Assembly: GCA_003279655.1 (NCBI GenBank)
Contig: QCHI01000004.1
Location: 24,421 to 88,420, forward strand
Source of the DNA: Prochlorococcus sp. AG-402-A21
GTDB taxonomy: Bacteria > Cyanobacteriota > Cyanobacteriia > PCC-6307 > Cyanobiaceae
Direction: 5' to 3'
DNA: 64,000 nt
Positions 17,066 through 25,882 of the stretch are shown here, piece by piece. Position 1 is the first letter of the stretch. Each line of letters opens with the position of its first letter. The notes below the pieces were generated by a model. The model did no database searches, was not told the origin of the DNA, and saw only the letters and a program-made list of their open reading frames with translations. Both the position numbers and the translations under genes were made by a program.

Positions 17066-17572
17066 TTACCACATTAAATCATTCAATTTATCTACTCTAA
17101 GTGTCGAATTAATTGGTCTAAAACTCAATAATCCATCTAATTTAGTAGCAAATTCATAAGTCTCACCTTTTAATCCTATATTAATATAATTATTACTTGT
17201 TTTTATTTTTTTTCGTAAGTTTAATAAACCAATATATTTTTTCCATAGAATTTCATTATTATAATTATATGCCCATAGATCATATATATCCTCAATTATA
17301 TCAATTGGAATCTCGGAAGAATAACCAATATTGTAATTATCTAATTTATATTTATCATATATCGAATTTAAACAAAGAATATCTAATGTTGTGTTAATTG
17401 CGTCTTTAACTTCAATTGCTCCTTCAAGACCAAACAACTCCTTTCTATAACACTCAAGTAGTTTTGTACCAAGAGAATTGTAAATATCATCATCCTCAGT
17501 AAAGTTTACGAGCCAAAAGCCTTTACCTTCACTCACACCTGATGCTAAATATAGATTAACGGATTTAGTCAT
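17066..17572 (-). CDS. Hypothetical protein (168 aa)
   Basis: 168 aa from ATG 17572; nine further in-frame codons exist upstream, but MTKSVNLYLASGVSEGKGF is the more natural start. Soluble, rich in Asn, Tyr, Ile and Leu, with no motif I recognise. Convergent with the phosphoribosyltransferase gene, stops 7 bp apart. Strongly AT-rich codon use, in keeping with its small-gene neighbourhood. Confidence 0.5.
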   Translation of the reverse strand: MTKSVNLYLASGVSEGKGFWLVNFTEDDDIYNSLGTKLLECYRKELFGLEGAIEVKDAINTTLDILCLNSIYDKYKLDNYNIGYSSEIPIDIIEDIYDLWAYNYNNEILWKKYIGLLNLRKKIKTSNNYINIGLKGETYEFATKLDGLLSFRPINSTLRVDKLNDLMW

Positions 17573-17720
17573 TATAAAAAGTCTATAGAAGCTTTGCAAT
17601 AAATAGAACTTAAAAAAACTAATTTAATAAAAAAATATCTATCTATAAAATAATAAACTTTATGTACATAAATTGAAAAAAATAAATTTATTGTAAAAAT
17701 AAAAACAACTTCACAGATAC

Positions 17721-19034
17721 ATGGAAAAAGTAGTCTCACTTAAATCCCTTGGTTATAGAAAAAGTCTTGGCCCTGGAATCCTTTTAGCAGCAGCATGTAT
17801 AGGAGGATCTCACCTGATGTCATCTACTACAGCAGGAGCAAAATTTGGATTTTCGCTTATTGGCCTTATCTTATTAACAAACCTAGTTAAATATCCATTT
17901 TTACTTGTCGGAACAAGATTTACAGCTGTTACAGGACTATCACTTTTAGAGGGATTTCAAAAACGTAATAAATTTTATTTACCTATATATTTAATTGTTG
18001 GATTAATTACTGGAACCTTAACTATTTCTGCCGTTAGTTTTGTTACAGGTCTCCTTTTAAAAAATATAGTAATATTTTCATCCTTCCCTCCTCTAGATTT
18101 AGCTATAGGGATATTAATAGTCTGTTCATTAATATTATTTATAGGCCAATATAAAGCCCTTGATAGGATATCTAAAATTCTTGTGTTTTTGCTTACAGTA
18201 TTAACATTTTTTGCTGTTATATCTTTACTTATTAAAGGCCCTGCTGGAGATATCAATATTTCATTTTTGAATAGCAGTCCATCTCCCTGGACTCTCTCAA
18301 ACCTTGGTTTTCTAATTCCTCTTATGGGTTGGATGCCTGGTCCAGTAGAGCTGTGTATATGGCCATCGCTATGGATGTTTTCAAGAGCCAAAGAGACGGA
18401 TCACACCGCTACGTTAAAAGAAGCCGAATTCGATTTCAATCTTGGATATTTCATCACTGTTTTAACTGCAGTTTTCTTTCTAATTCTTGGTGCATACACA
18501 ATGTATGGCACTGGCGATGAAATGCTTACAGGTTCAGGAGTTAGTTTTGCTCAGAATTTAATTCGCTTGTATACAGAATCCATTGGTGGGTGGGCAAAGT
18601 GGATCATTGTACCTGCAGCTTTTGCTGCAATGTTTAGCACCACGCTTACATGTCTAGATGCATATCCGAGGAGCATCTCGTCAGCTCATGGTTTGATAAC
18701 TCGCTCAGACAAGGGAAATAGTTCTACTTTGAGTGAAAAAAAACGTCTCAAAAAATGGATCATTTTCCATGTTTTTGCATCACTTTGTGCACTTCTTATT
18801 GCCAAATCTGGAGGAATTGGAGTTAAAGACTATGTCTTCGGCGCTATGACCGGTAGTTTCCTGACAGCTCCTTTATTTGCCTGGATGGCTATGGATACTA
18901 TGAATAGCTCATTAGTAAAAAGTCAATTTCGTTATGGAATTCTTCTAAAAACAGTTTGCTGGTTTGGGATTTCATTCCTCTCAATCTTTAGTTTATTATT
19001 CATATTCAATTCATTCTTTGGTATTGGACAATAA
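17721..19034 (+). CDS. Nramp-superfamily transporter with altered metal motifs
   Basis: 437 aa, about 11 helices of the LeuT/Nramp fold. The first helix opens SLGPGILLAAACIGGSHLMS (15-34), the position where classical Mn/Fe Nramp transporters have DPGN; here the ligand block reads C-I-G-G-S-H. Helix 6 has LMGWMPGPVELCIWPSLW (201-218) in place of the MPHN block with its metal-binding Met. It thus falls with the divergent Nramp-related proteins (some move Mg2+ or other substrates) rather than true MntH. Substrate unknown. ATG start, single gene. Confidence 0.82.
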   Translation: MEKVVSLKSLGYRKSLGPGILLAAACIGGSHLMSSTTAGAKFGFSLIGLILLTNLVKYPFLLVGTRFTAVTGLSLLEGFQKRNKFYLPIYLIVGLITGTLTISAVSFVTGLLLKNIVIFSSFPPLDLAIGILIVCSLILFIGQYKALDRISKILVFLLTVLTFFAVISLLIKGPAGDINISFLNSSPSPWTLSNLGFLIPLMGWMPGPVELCIWPSLWMFSRAKETDHTATLKEAEFDFNLGYFITVLTAVFFLILGAYTMYGTGDEMLTGSGVSFAQNLIRLYTESIGGWAKWIIVPAAFAAMFSTTLTCLDAYPRSISSAHGLITRSDKGNSSTLSEKKRLKKWIIFHVFASLCALLIAKSGGIGVKDYVFGAMTGSFLTAPLFAWMAMDTMNSSLVKSQFRYGILLKTVCWFGISFLSIFSLLFIFNSFFGIGQ

Positions 19035-19092
19035 GCTCATAATTTATAAATATCGAAAAAATAAAAAATAGTTAATGAGATTAATTAAATGA

Positions 19093-19881
19093 TTAACTTG
19101 AGGCAGAAGTATAATGTTTAAGAGCAAATTTCCAGAAGAGTCTGCTAAAAATAAAAAATAAACTACTTAATATTAGGCCAAAGAATAAAATATTAAATTT
19201 AAGTTCCCCAAGAATTGCCTCAGCAGGAAAAGTGGTTAAAAAAGCTACTGGTAAAACCAAAGTAAATATGAATCTCAAAATAACAGGATAAGCTGAAATA
19301 GGGTATCTACCTGCAGCTAACAACGCCCTAAGAACTTCTGTAGCATTCCATGTCTTAACAAACCATATACTTGAAGCTGCAATTAGGAACCAAACAGAAT
19401 AAAGAATAATAAAACCAATCAATAAGGAAATAATGAATACAAATAATGAGTAACTTGAAAAAGTTGAACCTGATTGGATAGCCGCCCAAAAAACAATTGA
19501 AAGTCCTAAAATAATTTCAGGTAAACCTGCAAAAGAAAACTTTTTAACTGATAGCCAAAATTGACTATCAATTGGTTTTAATAAAACATAATCGAGAGTA
19601 CCCTCTCTAACGTAATTAACGATTTCGGTTAAATTTGGTCGTAAAAGAGCATTCGTTAAACCATCAAGAAATGTATAAACACCCTGAATAACTAAGGCTG
19701 ATTCCCAAGTCCAATCTCCCAATTGCCTTCCTCCAGTAAAAAAAAGGGATAATATAAATACACTTCCCAAAAGAGTTCCCAACATAGCTAGCAACTCAAT
19801 CAAAAAATTTAATTGATATTCAAGTTGAGAAGCAAATGCTGTAGACCAAAATAATCTAATAGTTTTAAAGTAACGCTGCAT
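19093..19881 (-). CDS. ABC-2 type exporter permease, second subunit
   Basis: 262 aa, about six helices, of the ABC-2/DUF990 (ABC2_membrane_6) kind. The central REGTLDYVLLKPIDSQFWLS is the family's conserved cytoplasmic motif (EGTLDYVLLKP). ATG start one base after the stop of the paired permease at 19883, so the two are co-translated and probably form a heterodimeric channel with the ATPase at 20677-21675. Confidence 0.85.
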   Translation of the reverse strand: MQRYFKTIRLFWSTAFASQLEYQLNFLIELLAMLGTLLGSVFILSLFFTGGRQLGDWTWESALVIQGVYTFLDGLTNALLRPNLTEIVNYVREGTLDYVLLKPIDSQFWLSVKKFSFAGLPEIILGLSIVFWAAIQSGSTFSSYSLFVFIISLLIGFIILYSVWFLIAASSIWFVKTWNATEVLRALLAAGRYPISAYPVILRFIFTLVLPVAFLTTFPAEAILGELKFNILFFGLILSSLFFIFSRLFWKFALKHYTSASS

Positions 19882-19882
19882 A

Positions 19883-20680
19883 TTAGGCTCCCATTGCTGT
19901 ATATCTTTTTACACCAAGTTTCCAAAGAATTTTTACAGAAGGTACCAGTATTGAAATCCAAAGAATCTGAGCTAAAAAGCCATTAAAAATATCAACTGGC
20001 ATCCCTGATAAAATCTTTGCTGGAAAATTAATTAGATAGGGAAATGGTGTTAACATTGCTAGTTTTAGAACGTTAGAAGGAAAGGCTGATAAAGGTACTA
20101 ACAAACCAGAAAGAAAAAGATAAGGAACAAATATTAATCGCTCTAGAGCACTAGATTTTTCAGTCCAAAAGCAAAGTGCAGCTACTAAACTTTGAAGAAG
20201 GAAAGCGATAGTAAAAGCAAAGTGAGTTGATAAGTACGCCAAAAACAATTGAGGTAGTGAGGGAAGCCAAAAAGATGATGGATTTAATATAAAAAAAGTA
20301 ATAGCTATGGCTATTGCGAAAGGAAGTCTTGTTGCCTGCTCTGCCAAGTGAGCTGCTACATATCTCAAAAGAGGATGCAAAGGCTGAAGTAGATATGGTG
20401 ATAATCGACCAGAAAGAGAATCTTCCTCAAACGAAAAGACAACCCAAACAACTGAAAATTGCCTAACCAGAAAAGCACTTAAAAAATATCTTGCCAACCC
20501 TATATCATTTAGACCAAATGAATTACCAACATCATTTTGACTCCAAAGAGAAAACATAATAAATGGCAGTACTCCAGATAAAGCCCACAAAGCTATTTCG
20601 ATTCGATATTCCAACATGTATGCATATTGTGTTGTAAGTAAGGTCTTAATAACCTTGAAAGACAATCCAAATATTCTCAA
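19883..20680 (-). CDS. ABC-2 type exporter permease, first subunit
   Basis: 265 aa, about six helices, same family as its neighbour: EEDSLSGRLSPYLLQPLHPL is the equivalent of the conserved G-x-L-x-x-x-LLxP motif. The TTG start overlaps the ATPase stop (TTGA), so translation is coupled. Together with 19093-19881 it would make the membrane part of an exporter. Substrate unknown; related trios export viologens, drugs or polar lipids. Confidence 0.85.
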   Translation of the reverse strand: MRIFGLSFKVIKTLLTTQYAYMLEYRIEIALWALSGVLPFIMFSLWSQNDVGNSFGLNDIGLARYFLSAFLVRQFSVVWVVFSFEEDSLSGRLSPYLLQPLHPLLRYVAAHLAEQATRLPFAIAIAITFFILNPSSFWLPSLPQLFLAYLSTHFAFTIAFLLQSLVAALCFWTEKSSALERLIFVPYLFLSGLLVPLSAFPSNVLKLAMLTPFPYLINFPAKILSGMPVDIFNGFLAQILWISILVPSVKILWKLGVKRYTAMGA

Positions 20681-21675
20681 TTGACTTCACCTTTAATAAA
20701 TAATTCACCTATTAATTGATCAATAGGAGGATCACTAATCTCTAAATCGATAATATCGAAATCAGTTAATAGATTGCTTACTACATCTGTCAATTTATCC
20801 CTTGAAACTAATAAACATACAAAACGATCATTTAAATCTTGAATCGCACCATATTTTTTAAATTGTTCACTTGCACATGGATTTTTCAATTCAACTTTTA
20901 CCTCTCTTGAGGGTGATAATGAATTAGCCAGTGAATCAAGGTCACCATCATAAAAAAGCTTTCCTTTGTGAATACAAATAACTCTTGGACATAATGCTGT
21001 TATGTCAGCCATGTAATGACTAGTTAGTAGAATTGTCGCACCAGTTCTTTTGTTGTATTCAGATAAAAAACTACGAACTCTAGCTTGAGCATTTACATCT
21101 AGACCAAGAGTAGGTTCATCTAGAAAAAGGACAGATGGTTTATGCAATAAGGCAGCAAGAATTTCAGATTTCATTCTTTGTCCTAAAGACAACTTTCTTA
21201 CAGGTCTTGTAAGTTCTTCTCCTAGTTCAAGCATCTCTGCCAATTCATTAATTCTTACTTTTGCTTCGTGGTCAGACAAACCATATACAGCTGCGTTTAC
21301 ATACAAAGAGTCCATGGGAGGAAGGTCCCAAATCAACTGCTGCTTTTGCCCCATAACCAAAGTTATCTGCTTAAGAAAAGCTGTTTGCCTTCTTTGAGGA
21401 GAGAAACCACCAACATCAACTAACCCTGACGATGGATGAATAAGACCACACATCATTTTCAATAATGTGGTCTTACCAGCTCCATTAGCACCAAGAAATC
21501 CGACTACCTCTCCCGGTGAGATTTTAAAACTAATATCAGTAACGGCAGGGACGTCATAAGTCTTTCGATCGAAAAAATGCTTAAGAGTACCCTTAAACCC
21601 AGGTTGTTTGTTTGCAACTCGATAATATTTGCTCAGCTGATCTACAACGATCAAGTCACTAGGATTATTGTGCAA
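20677..21675 (-). CDS. ABC exporter ATP-binding subunit
   Basis: 332 aa. Walker A GANGAGKTT lies at about 59-67, signature LSLGQRMKSE at about 164-173 and Walker B VLFLDEPTLGLD shortly after. The N-terminal YRVANKQPGFKGTLKHFF leader before the first strand and the C-terminal extension of about 90 residues are typical of ATPases that partner ABC-2/DUF990 permeases. TTG start. First gene of a three-gene operon with the two permeases. Confidence 0.9.
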   Translation of the reverse strand: MHNNPSDLIVVDQLSKYYRVANKQPGFKGTLKHFFDRKTYDVPAVTDISFKISPGEVVGFLGANGAGKTTLLKMMCGLIHPSSGLVDVGGFSPQRRQTAFLKQITLVMGQKQQLIWDLPPMDSLYVNAAVYGLSDHEAKVRINELAEMLELGEELTRPVRKLSLGQRMKSEILAALLHKPSVLFLDEPTLGLDVNAQARVRSFLSEYNKRTGATILLTSHYMADITALCPRVICIHKGKLFYDGDLDSLANSLSPSREVKVELKNPCASEQFKKYGAIQDLNDRFVCLLVSRDKLTDVVSNLLTDFDIIDLEISDPPIDQLIGELFIKGEVN

Positions 21676-21771
21676 TTAATTTTCAAATGCTTCAACATTA
21701 AGATAAAACATTTTTGCCTCCGTAGCAGATAAAATCAAATTAGTGAAAAATGTATAGGTTGTTAAAACTAA

Positions 21772-22176
21772 ATGGAAGAACAAAAATATGTAATAGCTAT
21801 AGCTCTTGCAGAGCAAAATAATAAAAGATTAATGCCTCTTGGAGGGAAAACTTTTTCTGGAGTTGATACTTTAAGTCAATCGTCTAAAAAAGAAGTCGAA
21901 AAGATAATACTTGATTTATTACTAAGGATATTTCAAAGAACTACTGAAGGTAGTATTAAAATATCAAACGATGAAACTGGATTATTACTAGCAGAAATTA
22001 GTTTTGAAAGTATGCATAATAATATTCCAGTAATTAAATCAAATTGGATTAATAGTGGAGATACATATACTTTAATAGAAAAACTAAAATCTATATGTTC
22101 AAATCTTTGGAGTATTAAATTCCAAAAACATGAAGGAATAATGTTTAATGACTTAAAAAATAAGAAACTATCCTGA
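21772..22176 (+). CDS. Hypothetical protein (134 aa)
   Basis: 134 aa, soluble, ATG start. No motif I can name. Segments such as KKEVEKIILDLLLRIFQRT look helical. It is divergent from the ABC exporter operon and overlaps by 9 bp, tail to tail, with the short basic ORF at 22168-22296. Confidence 0.5.
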   Translation: MEEQKYVIAIALAEQNNKRLMPLGGKTFSGVDTLSQSSKKEVEKIILDLLLRIFQRTTEGSIKISNDETGLLLAEISFESMHNNIPVIKSNWINSGDTYTLIEKLKSICSNLWSIKFQKHEGIMFNDLKNKKLS

Positions 22177-22296
22177 AATCTTTGATTGAGCCTTTTCAGC
22201 CTTTCGAATAATCTTCTGGGCCTCTTCACGAGACACGCAAGACTCAGCTTTAGTTTGCAACCTTATAAGTTTCGCGTGCTGCTTCTCCAACTTCAT
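22168..22296 (-). CDS. Short basic helical protein (42 aa)
   Basis: ATG ORF of 42 codons, MKLEKQHAKLIRLQTKAES, then CVSREEAQKIIRKAEKAQSK. Almost entirely charged amphipathic helix with no AT-rich low-complexity bias (it uses GAG, CAG, GCG and CGT codons), which argues for a real gene. It overlaps the end of the convergent gene at 21772-22176. No family recognised. Confidence 0.55.
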   Translation of the reverse strand: MKLEKQHAKLIRLQTKAESCVSREEAQKIIRKAEKAQSKISG

Positions 22297-22394
22297 AAAA
22301 CAAATTTAAGAATTAAATAATTAATATAAACATAACATACTTATTTGAATTTGTAAATAAATTAAGTTGTTAAAAACCAATATTTACAATAATT

Positions 22395-23258
22395 CTAGTG
22401 ATCTATTCTTTTATTTGAGATGTACCTATGAAGAACAGAAACATCTAATTCACCTAAACCAGCCTGCATTAATCGTTGCTCAATCTCTTTTACTTTAGAA
22501 GCTATTGGTAAATCAATATTTATAGATCTTGCAAGATCAATGGCAATAGATAAATCCTTATGATGCAATTCTAATTTGAATCCCAAGGGGTGTTCATCAA
22601 TCAACATTGCTTTTGATCTGTTTTCTAATGGCCATGAATTCGCTGCTCCAACTTTTAAAGCAGTAACCACATCATCCATGGGCAATTCAAGCAATTTTCC
22701 TAATTCCATTGCCTCGGCTACTGCTGTATATGTTCCTGCAACTAATATTTGATTAAGAGCTTTGACTTGTTGACCTTTACCTACGCCATTAAAATAATTA
22801 ATTGATTTTCCGAGGACTTCAAATATATGTTCAAAAGATAAACACTCTTTTTTGCTTGCACCAATAAACAAAGACAGTGAACCTTTTTTTGCTCCCTCTG
22901 TCCCCCCTGAAACTGGACAGTCAACATAAAAGATATTTTTTTTGGCTAATCTCTTATGAATAGAAATAGATTTATTAGGACTAATTGTAGAGAAATCAAT
23001 TACAAATGAATTAGATTTTAGCGAGTCTTCTACTCCATTGTCGCCAAATAAAACAGATTCAACTGCATTATCATCAGTAACACAAATCAAAAGGCCGTCG
23101 CAATCGGAAACAGCTTCTTTAGGATCAAGAAAATATCCTTGATTGCCGTCATTATTAAGTTTATTTCTCTTGTATAAATTTAAATCATAGCCATTATCAA
23201 TGAGCCGCTCAGAAATAGGTTTACCAATCGCGCCAAGGCCAATAAAAGCTAGTTTCAT
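22395..23258 (-). CDS. 3-hydroxyisobutyrate dehydrogenase-family oxidoreductase
   Basis: 287 aa from ATG 23258 (an upstream TTG at 23279 is less likely). The Rossmann motif is FIGLGAIGKPISERL at the extreme N-terminus. DCPVSGGTEGAKKGSLSLF is the beta-hydroxyacid dehydrogenase substrate signature, and GKGQQVKALNQILVAG carries the catalytic Lys. The family includes 3-hydroxyisobutyrate, tartronate semialdehyde and glyoxylate/succinic semialdehyde reductases. With glycerate kinase in the same window a tartronate/glyoxylate role is attractive, but sequence alone does not choose. Confidence 0.88.
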   Translation of the reverse strand: MKLAFIGLGAIGKPISERLIDNGYDLNLYKRNKLNNDGNQGYFLDPKEAVSDCDGLLICVTDDNAVESVLFGDNGVEDSLKSNSFVIDFSTISPNKSISIHKRLAKKNIFYVDCPVSGGTEGAKKGSLSLFIGASKKECLSFEHIFEVLGKSINYFNGVGKGQQVKALNQILVAGTYTAVAEAMELGKLLELPMDDVVTALKVGAANSWPLENRSKAMLIDEHPLGFKLELHHKDLSIAIDLARSINIDLPIASKVKEIEQRLMQAGLGELDVSVLHRYISNKRIDH

Positions 23259-23394
23259 CAAATTCGAATTTTCATTCAAAGCGTACTAAGAGTAATAAGT
23301 ACATCAAAGATTTGAACTATTACTATAAAAAATTAATATGCTGCCAAAAGAAGAAAATATGATGCGATAATTAATTCATTGAATACTTAAGAAG

Positions 23395-23613
23395 ATGACT
23401 AATTTAACAGATTCGAAGAATGCAACACATCATTGGTATCCATTCTTGAAATATCAGGAGGAATGTGAAGCCGCTGGCAAAGAGGCTACTGTAAATGATT
23501 GGATGAGAGCCTCAGGTCAGTTGCAAAACAGAATTGATTTTGAAGAAGCAAAAAAAGCAGCTGAAGCTGAGGCTCTTAAAGCGAAGGCTGAGGCTCCCAA
23601 AAAAGAGGCTTAA
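23395..23613 (+). CDS. Small Ala/Lys/Glu-rich protein (72 aa)
   Basis: 72 aa, ATG start. An N-terminal HHWYPFLKYQEECEAAGKEA and NDWMRASGQLQNRIDFEEAK give way to an Ala/Glu/Lys helix repeating A-E-A-x-K (about 52-72). Soluble; probably a short coiled coil at the C-terminus. No family recognised. Followed by about 200 bp without a gene. Confidence 0.55.
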   Translation: MTNLTDSKNATHHWYPFLKYQEECEAAGKEATVNDWMRASGQLQNRIDFEEAKKAAEAEALKAKAEAPKKEA

Positions 23614-23811
23614 ATAATTAATTTTCAAATAAGAAAAGAATATATATTTACCTCTTAAAATAATTAGAAGGATTACTTACAAATAATAAGGAAATCTTGT
23701 GAAGATCTATCAAACTAGTTGCGTTAATGTGAGTCATTTTACTAAAGTTATTCCATTGAGGTCCTAGGAAATATCACGCCTAAGATCAAGACCATTTTTG
23801 ATTCTTAAATA

Positions 23812-24147
23812 ATGTCGGAGACCAAAACCCTAAATGTTCTTCTAGCCCCAGAAGGTCAATTACAGGGTAATGGACAATTAAGAGAATCCTTTCATGAGAG
23901 AAGGAGTCGAAAAGGAGAGGATTATCCTATGTGGTTCTTAAATTCTTCATTAGTTAACAAATTCAAAATCACTGAAGAAGAAGGTTATGAAGCAGTTATA
24001 GCGGAAGATTCAACAACGATTGCTTGGTTAAAACTTCGATTTGGTGGAGAAAGATTAACCAAAACATTAGATATTGAAGAGCTTTGGCAACATGCAAGTC
24101 AGCCCCCTGAACCTCCAGAAAGAAGAGACATAACACCGCCTAAATAG
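23812..24147 (+). CDS. Conserved-looking protein upstream of ferredoxin (111 aa)
   Basis: 111 aa, soluble. Opens MSETKTLNVLLAPEGQLQ and contains DYPMWFLNSSLVNKF and AWLKLRFGGERLTKTLDIEE, ending in a Pro-rich tail. No named domain recognised. It ends 7 bp before the ferredoxin ATG, so the two are probably co-transcribed and could be functionally linked. Confidence 0.65.
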   Translation: MSETKTLNVLLAPEGQLQGNGQLRESFHERRSRKGEDYPMWFLNSSLVNKFKITEEEGYEAVIAEDSTTIAWLKLRFGGERLTKTLDIEELWQHASQPPEPPERRDITPPK

Positions 24148-24154
24148 ATATTCA

Positions 24155-24541
24155 ATGAAACCAATTCACCAGATAACTATTCATCATAAACAAGAGGGAA
24201 AAACATATACCTTTGATGTCCCTGAAGGTGAGTACATATTGAGAAATTTTGAATCAAAAGACGAACATGGACAAATTATCGGAGACACATTGCCATTCTC
24301 TTGCAGAAATGGATGTTGTTCAGAATGCGCAGTTAAAATAATTTCAGGAGAGATGGATCAACAAGCTTGTATTGGTCTATCAAAAGAGAAGAGGGATGAG
24401 GGTTACGGTTTGTTATGCGTTTCAAAAGCTATTGGACCATTAGAATGCGTTACACAAGATGAGGACGAAGTATATAACGCTCAATTTGGAAAATATTTCA
24501 AAGGATTAGAGACACAAGCCGGCAATCCATTTGATATTTGA
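24155..24541 (+). CDS. 2Fe-2S plant-type ferredoxin
   Basis: 128 aa. The four cluster ligands are present as C-x4-C-x2-C-x29-C: Cys50, Cys55, Cys58 and Cys88, in FSCRNGCCSECAVKI and GLLCVSKA. It is longer than photosynthetic PetF (about 97 aa), with an extended C-terminus, so it is probably a specialised electron carrier. It is convergent with acsF, the oxygen-dependent cyclase that needs reducing power; whether it serves that enzyme is speculative. Confidence 0.92.
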   Translation: MKPIHQITIHHKQEGKTYTFDVPEGEYILRNFESKDEHGQIIGDTLPFSCRNGCCSECAVKIISGEMDQQACIGLSKEKRDEGYGLLCVSKAIGPLECVTQDEDEVYNAQFGKYFKGLETQAGNPFDI

Positions 24542-24556
24542 TTTATCTAAATAGTT

Positions 24557-25660
24557 TTACTTATCTGTCCAAAAATTTAAAATATCTTGGCCAGTAAAAT
24601 TAACATTTTTATCATATCTCAATGCATTTGTCTTCTCCATCGGAAGCGCAAATTGCTTAAATATTAAAGTAGCAAATTTCACAAATTTAACTGGTTTTGT
24701 TAAACCTTTAGCACCTACAAATGCTCTGAAAGATTCAATAATTTTATTTCTCAAATCCCAAAATTTATTATCATCAAGATTAAAAACCCAAGGAAAGGCA
24801 TTCTTCGATGTGTGGTTTGTTCTTTTTATAACTTCCTCATCAAATTCCTTTGGATCAATACCAAGCAATTCATAAAACTCACCCCTTTCACAAACTGTCA
24901 AAGTGTGAGTAAGGAAAACACTCCACAAGAAGAAACGACTTAATAACTTGCCTCTAAATCCTTTAGTAATTCCTGGCCAACATCTCATCATCACAGTAAA
25001 ACAGTCACCATGTCTGTTCTCGTCTTGACACCATGGTTCAAAGAAATCAAAAAGCGGAGCAAAAGCCTGATCTGGATTAGCCTTAAGGTGCCTATCCATC
25101 AAGATGTATCTCCAATACCCAATTTTTTCTGAAAGATAAACAGAATATATAACCCAACTAATTGGGAACCAAGTCGCTGCTCTTTTACCGCCTAAATGAG
25201 GGAGATCCACTTCAATACCCTCTGCGACTAATGCTCTGCTAAGAAAGCCTGCGTGTCTAGCTTCGTCTCTAGCTAAAAACTGAAATAGTTTGCCAAGATC
25301 CCTATTTCCCTCTTTCTTTAAACGATTTGAAATCTCCTTGAAGAGTAAGAATCCAGAAAACTCTGAGATAACTGATCTAACTAAATAACTCTCATAAGTC
25401 TCTTTAGCCTTCTGAGGCAATTCTTGCAATCTATCTAGACTTGCCTTCCTATCAAAATGGGTACAGTTATAATCTGCTTTCATTTCTGAGAGCATTGCTT
25501 CAAACTCTTCACGCGCATCAGTTAATTCTGTCTTAGCTGCTTTTTTAAACTCAGTAACGTAAAAACGAGGAGTTAAAAGATTTTCATCTAAATGTGGCGG
25601 CAACTCATTAGTTCCGCGTGTATCAACTCTTAGTTTTGGTGAAGAAGCTGTTGCGGTCAT
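24557..25660 (-). CDS. acsF: Mg-protoporphyrin IX monomethyl ester oxidative cyclase (aerobic)
   Basis: 367 aa. It forms ring E of protochlorophyllide in chlorophyll synthesis. Diiron ligands are visible: Glu100 (ISEFSGFLLFKE), D-E-A-R-H at 132-136, Glu/His of YLSEKIGYW and the D-E-N-R-H-G-D block at 213-219. Length and the opening VDTRGTNELPPHLDENLLTP are typical of AcsF/ChlE. ATG start. Convergent with the ferredoxin gene, with stops 15 bp apart. Confidence 0.95.
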   Translation of the reverse strand: MTATASSPKLRVDTRGTNELPPHLDENLLTPRFYVTEFKKAAKTELTDAREEFEAMLSEMKADYNCTHFDRKASLDRLQELPQKAKETYESYLVRSVISEFSGFLLFKEISNRLKKEGNRDLGKLFQFLARDEARHAGFLSRALVAEGIEVDLPHLGGKRAATWFPISWVIYSVYLSEKIGYWRYILMDRHLKANPDQAFAPLFDFFEPWCQDENRHGDCFTVMMRCWPGITKGFRGKLLSRFFLWSVFLTHTLTVCERGEFYELLGIDPKEFDEEVIKRTNHTSKNAFPWVFNLDDNKFWDLRNKIIESFRAFVGAKGLTKPVKFVKFATLIFKQFALPMEKTNALRYDKNVNFTGQDILNFWTDK

Positions 25661-25882
25661 CCCTATTTATCAAGCAAGAAAACAATTGTATGTCTTTATT
25701 TGAAAAAAAGGTGAATTTTTAATCAGGTAGTAATAGAGCTTTGCTTAAAACGACTAAAAAAGAGCAAAAAAATAATTTTTCAAATCTATATTTAACAATC
25801 TAGATAAATCAAATTTACAAAATCAATATAACTAAATTAGAAATTTGAAAGACATTGAATTAAATAAATAACAAAATAATGC

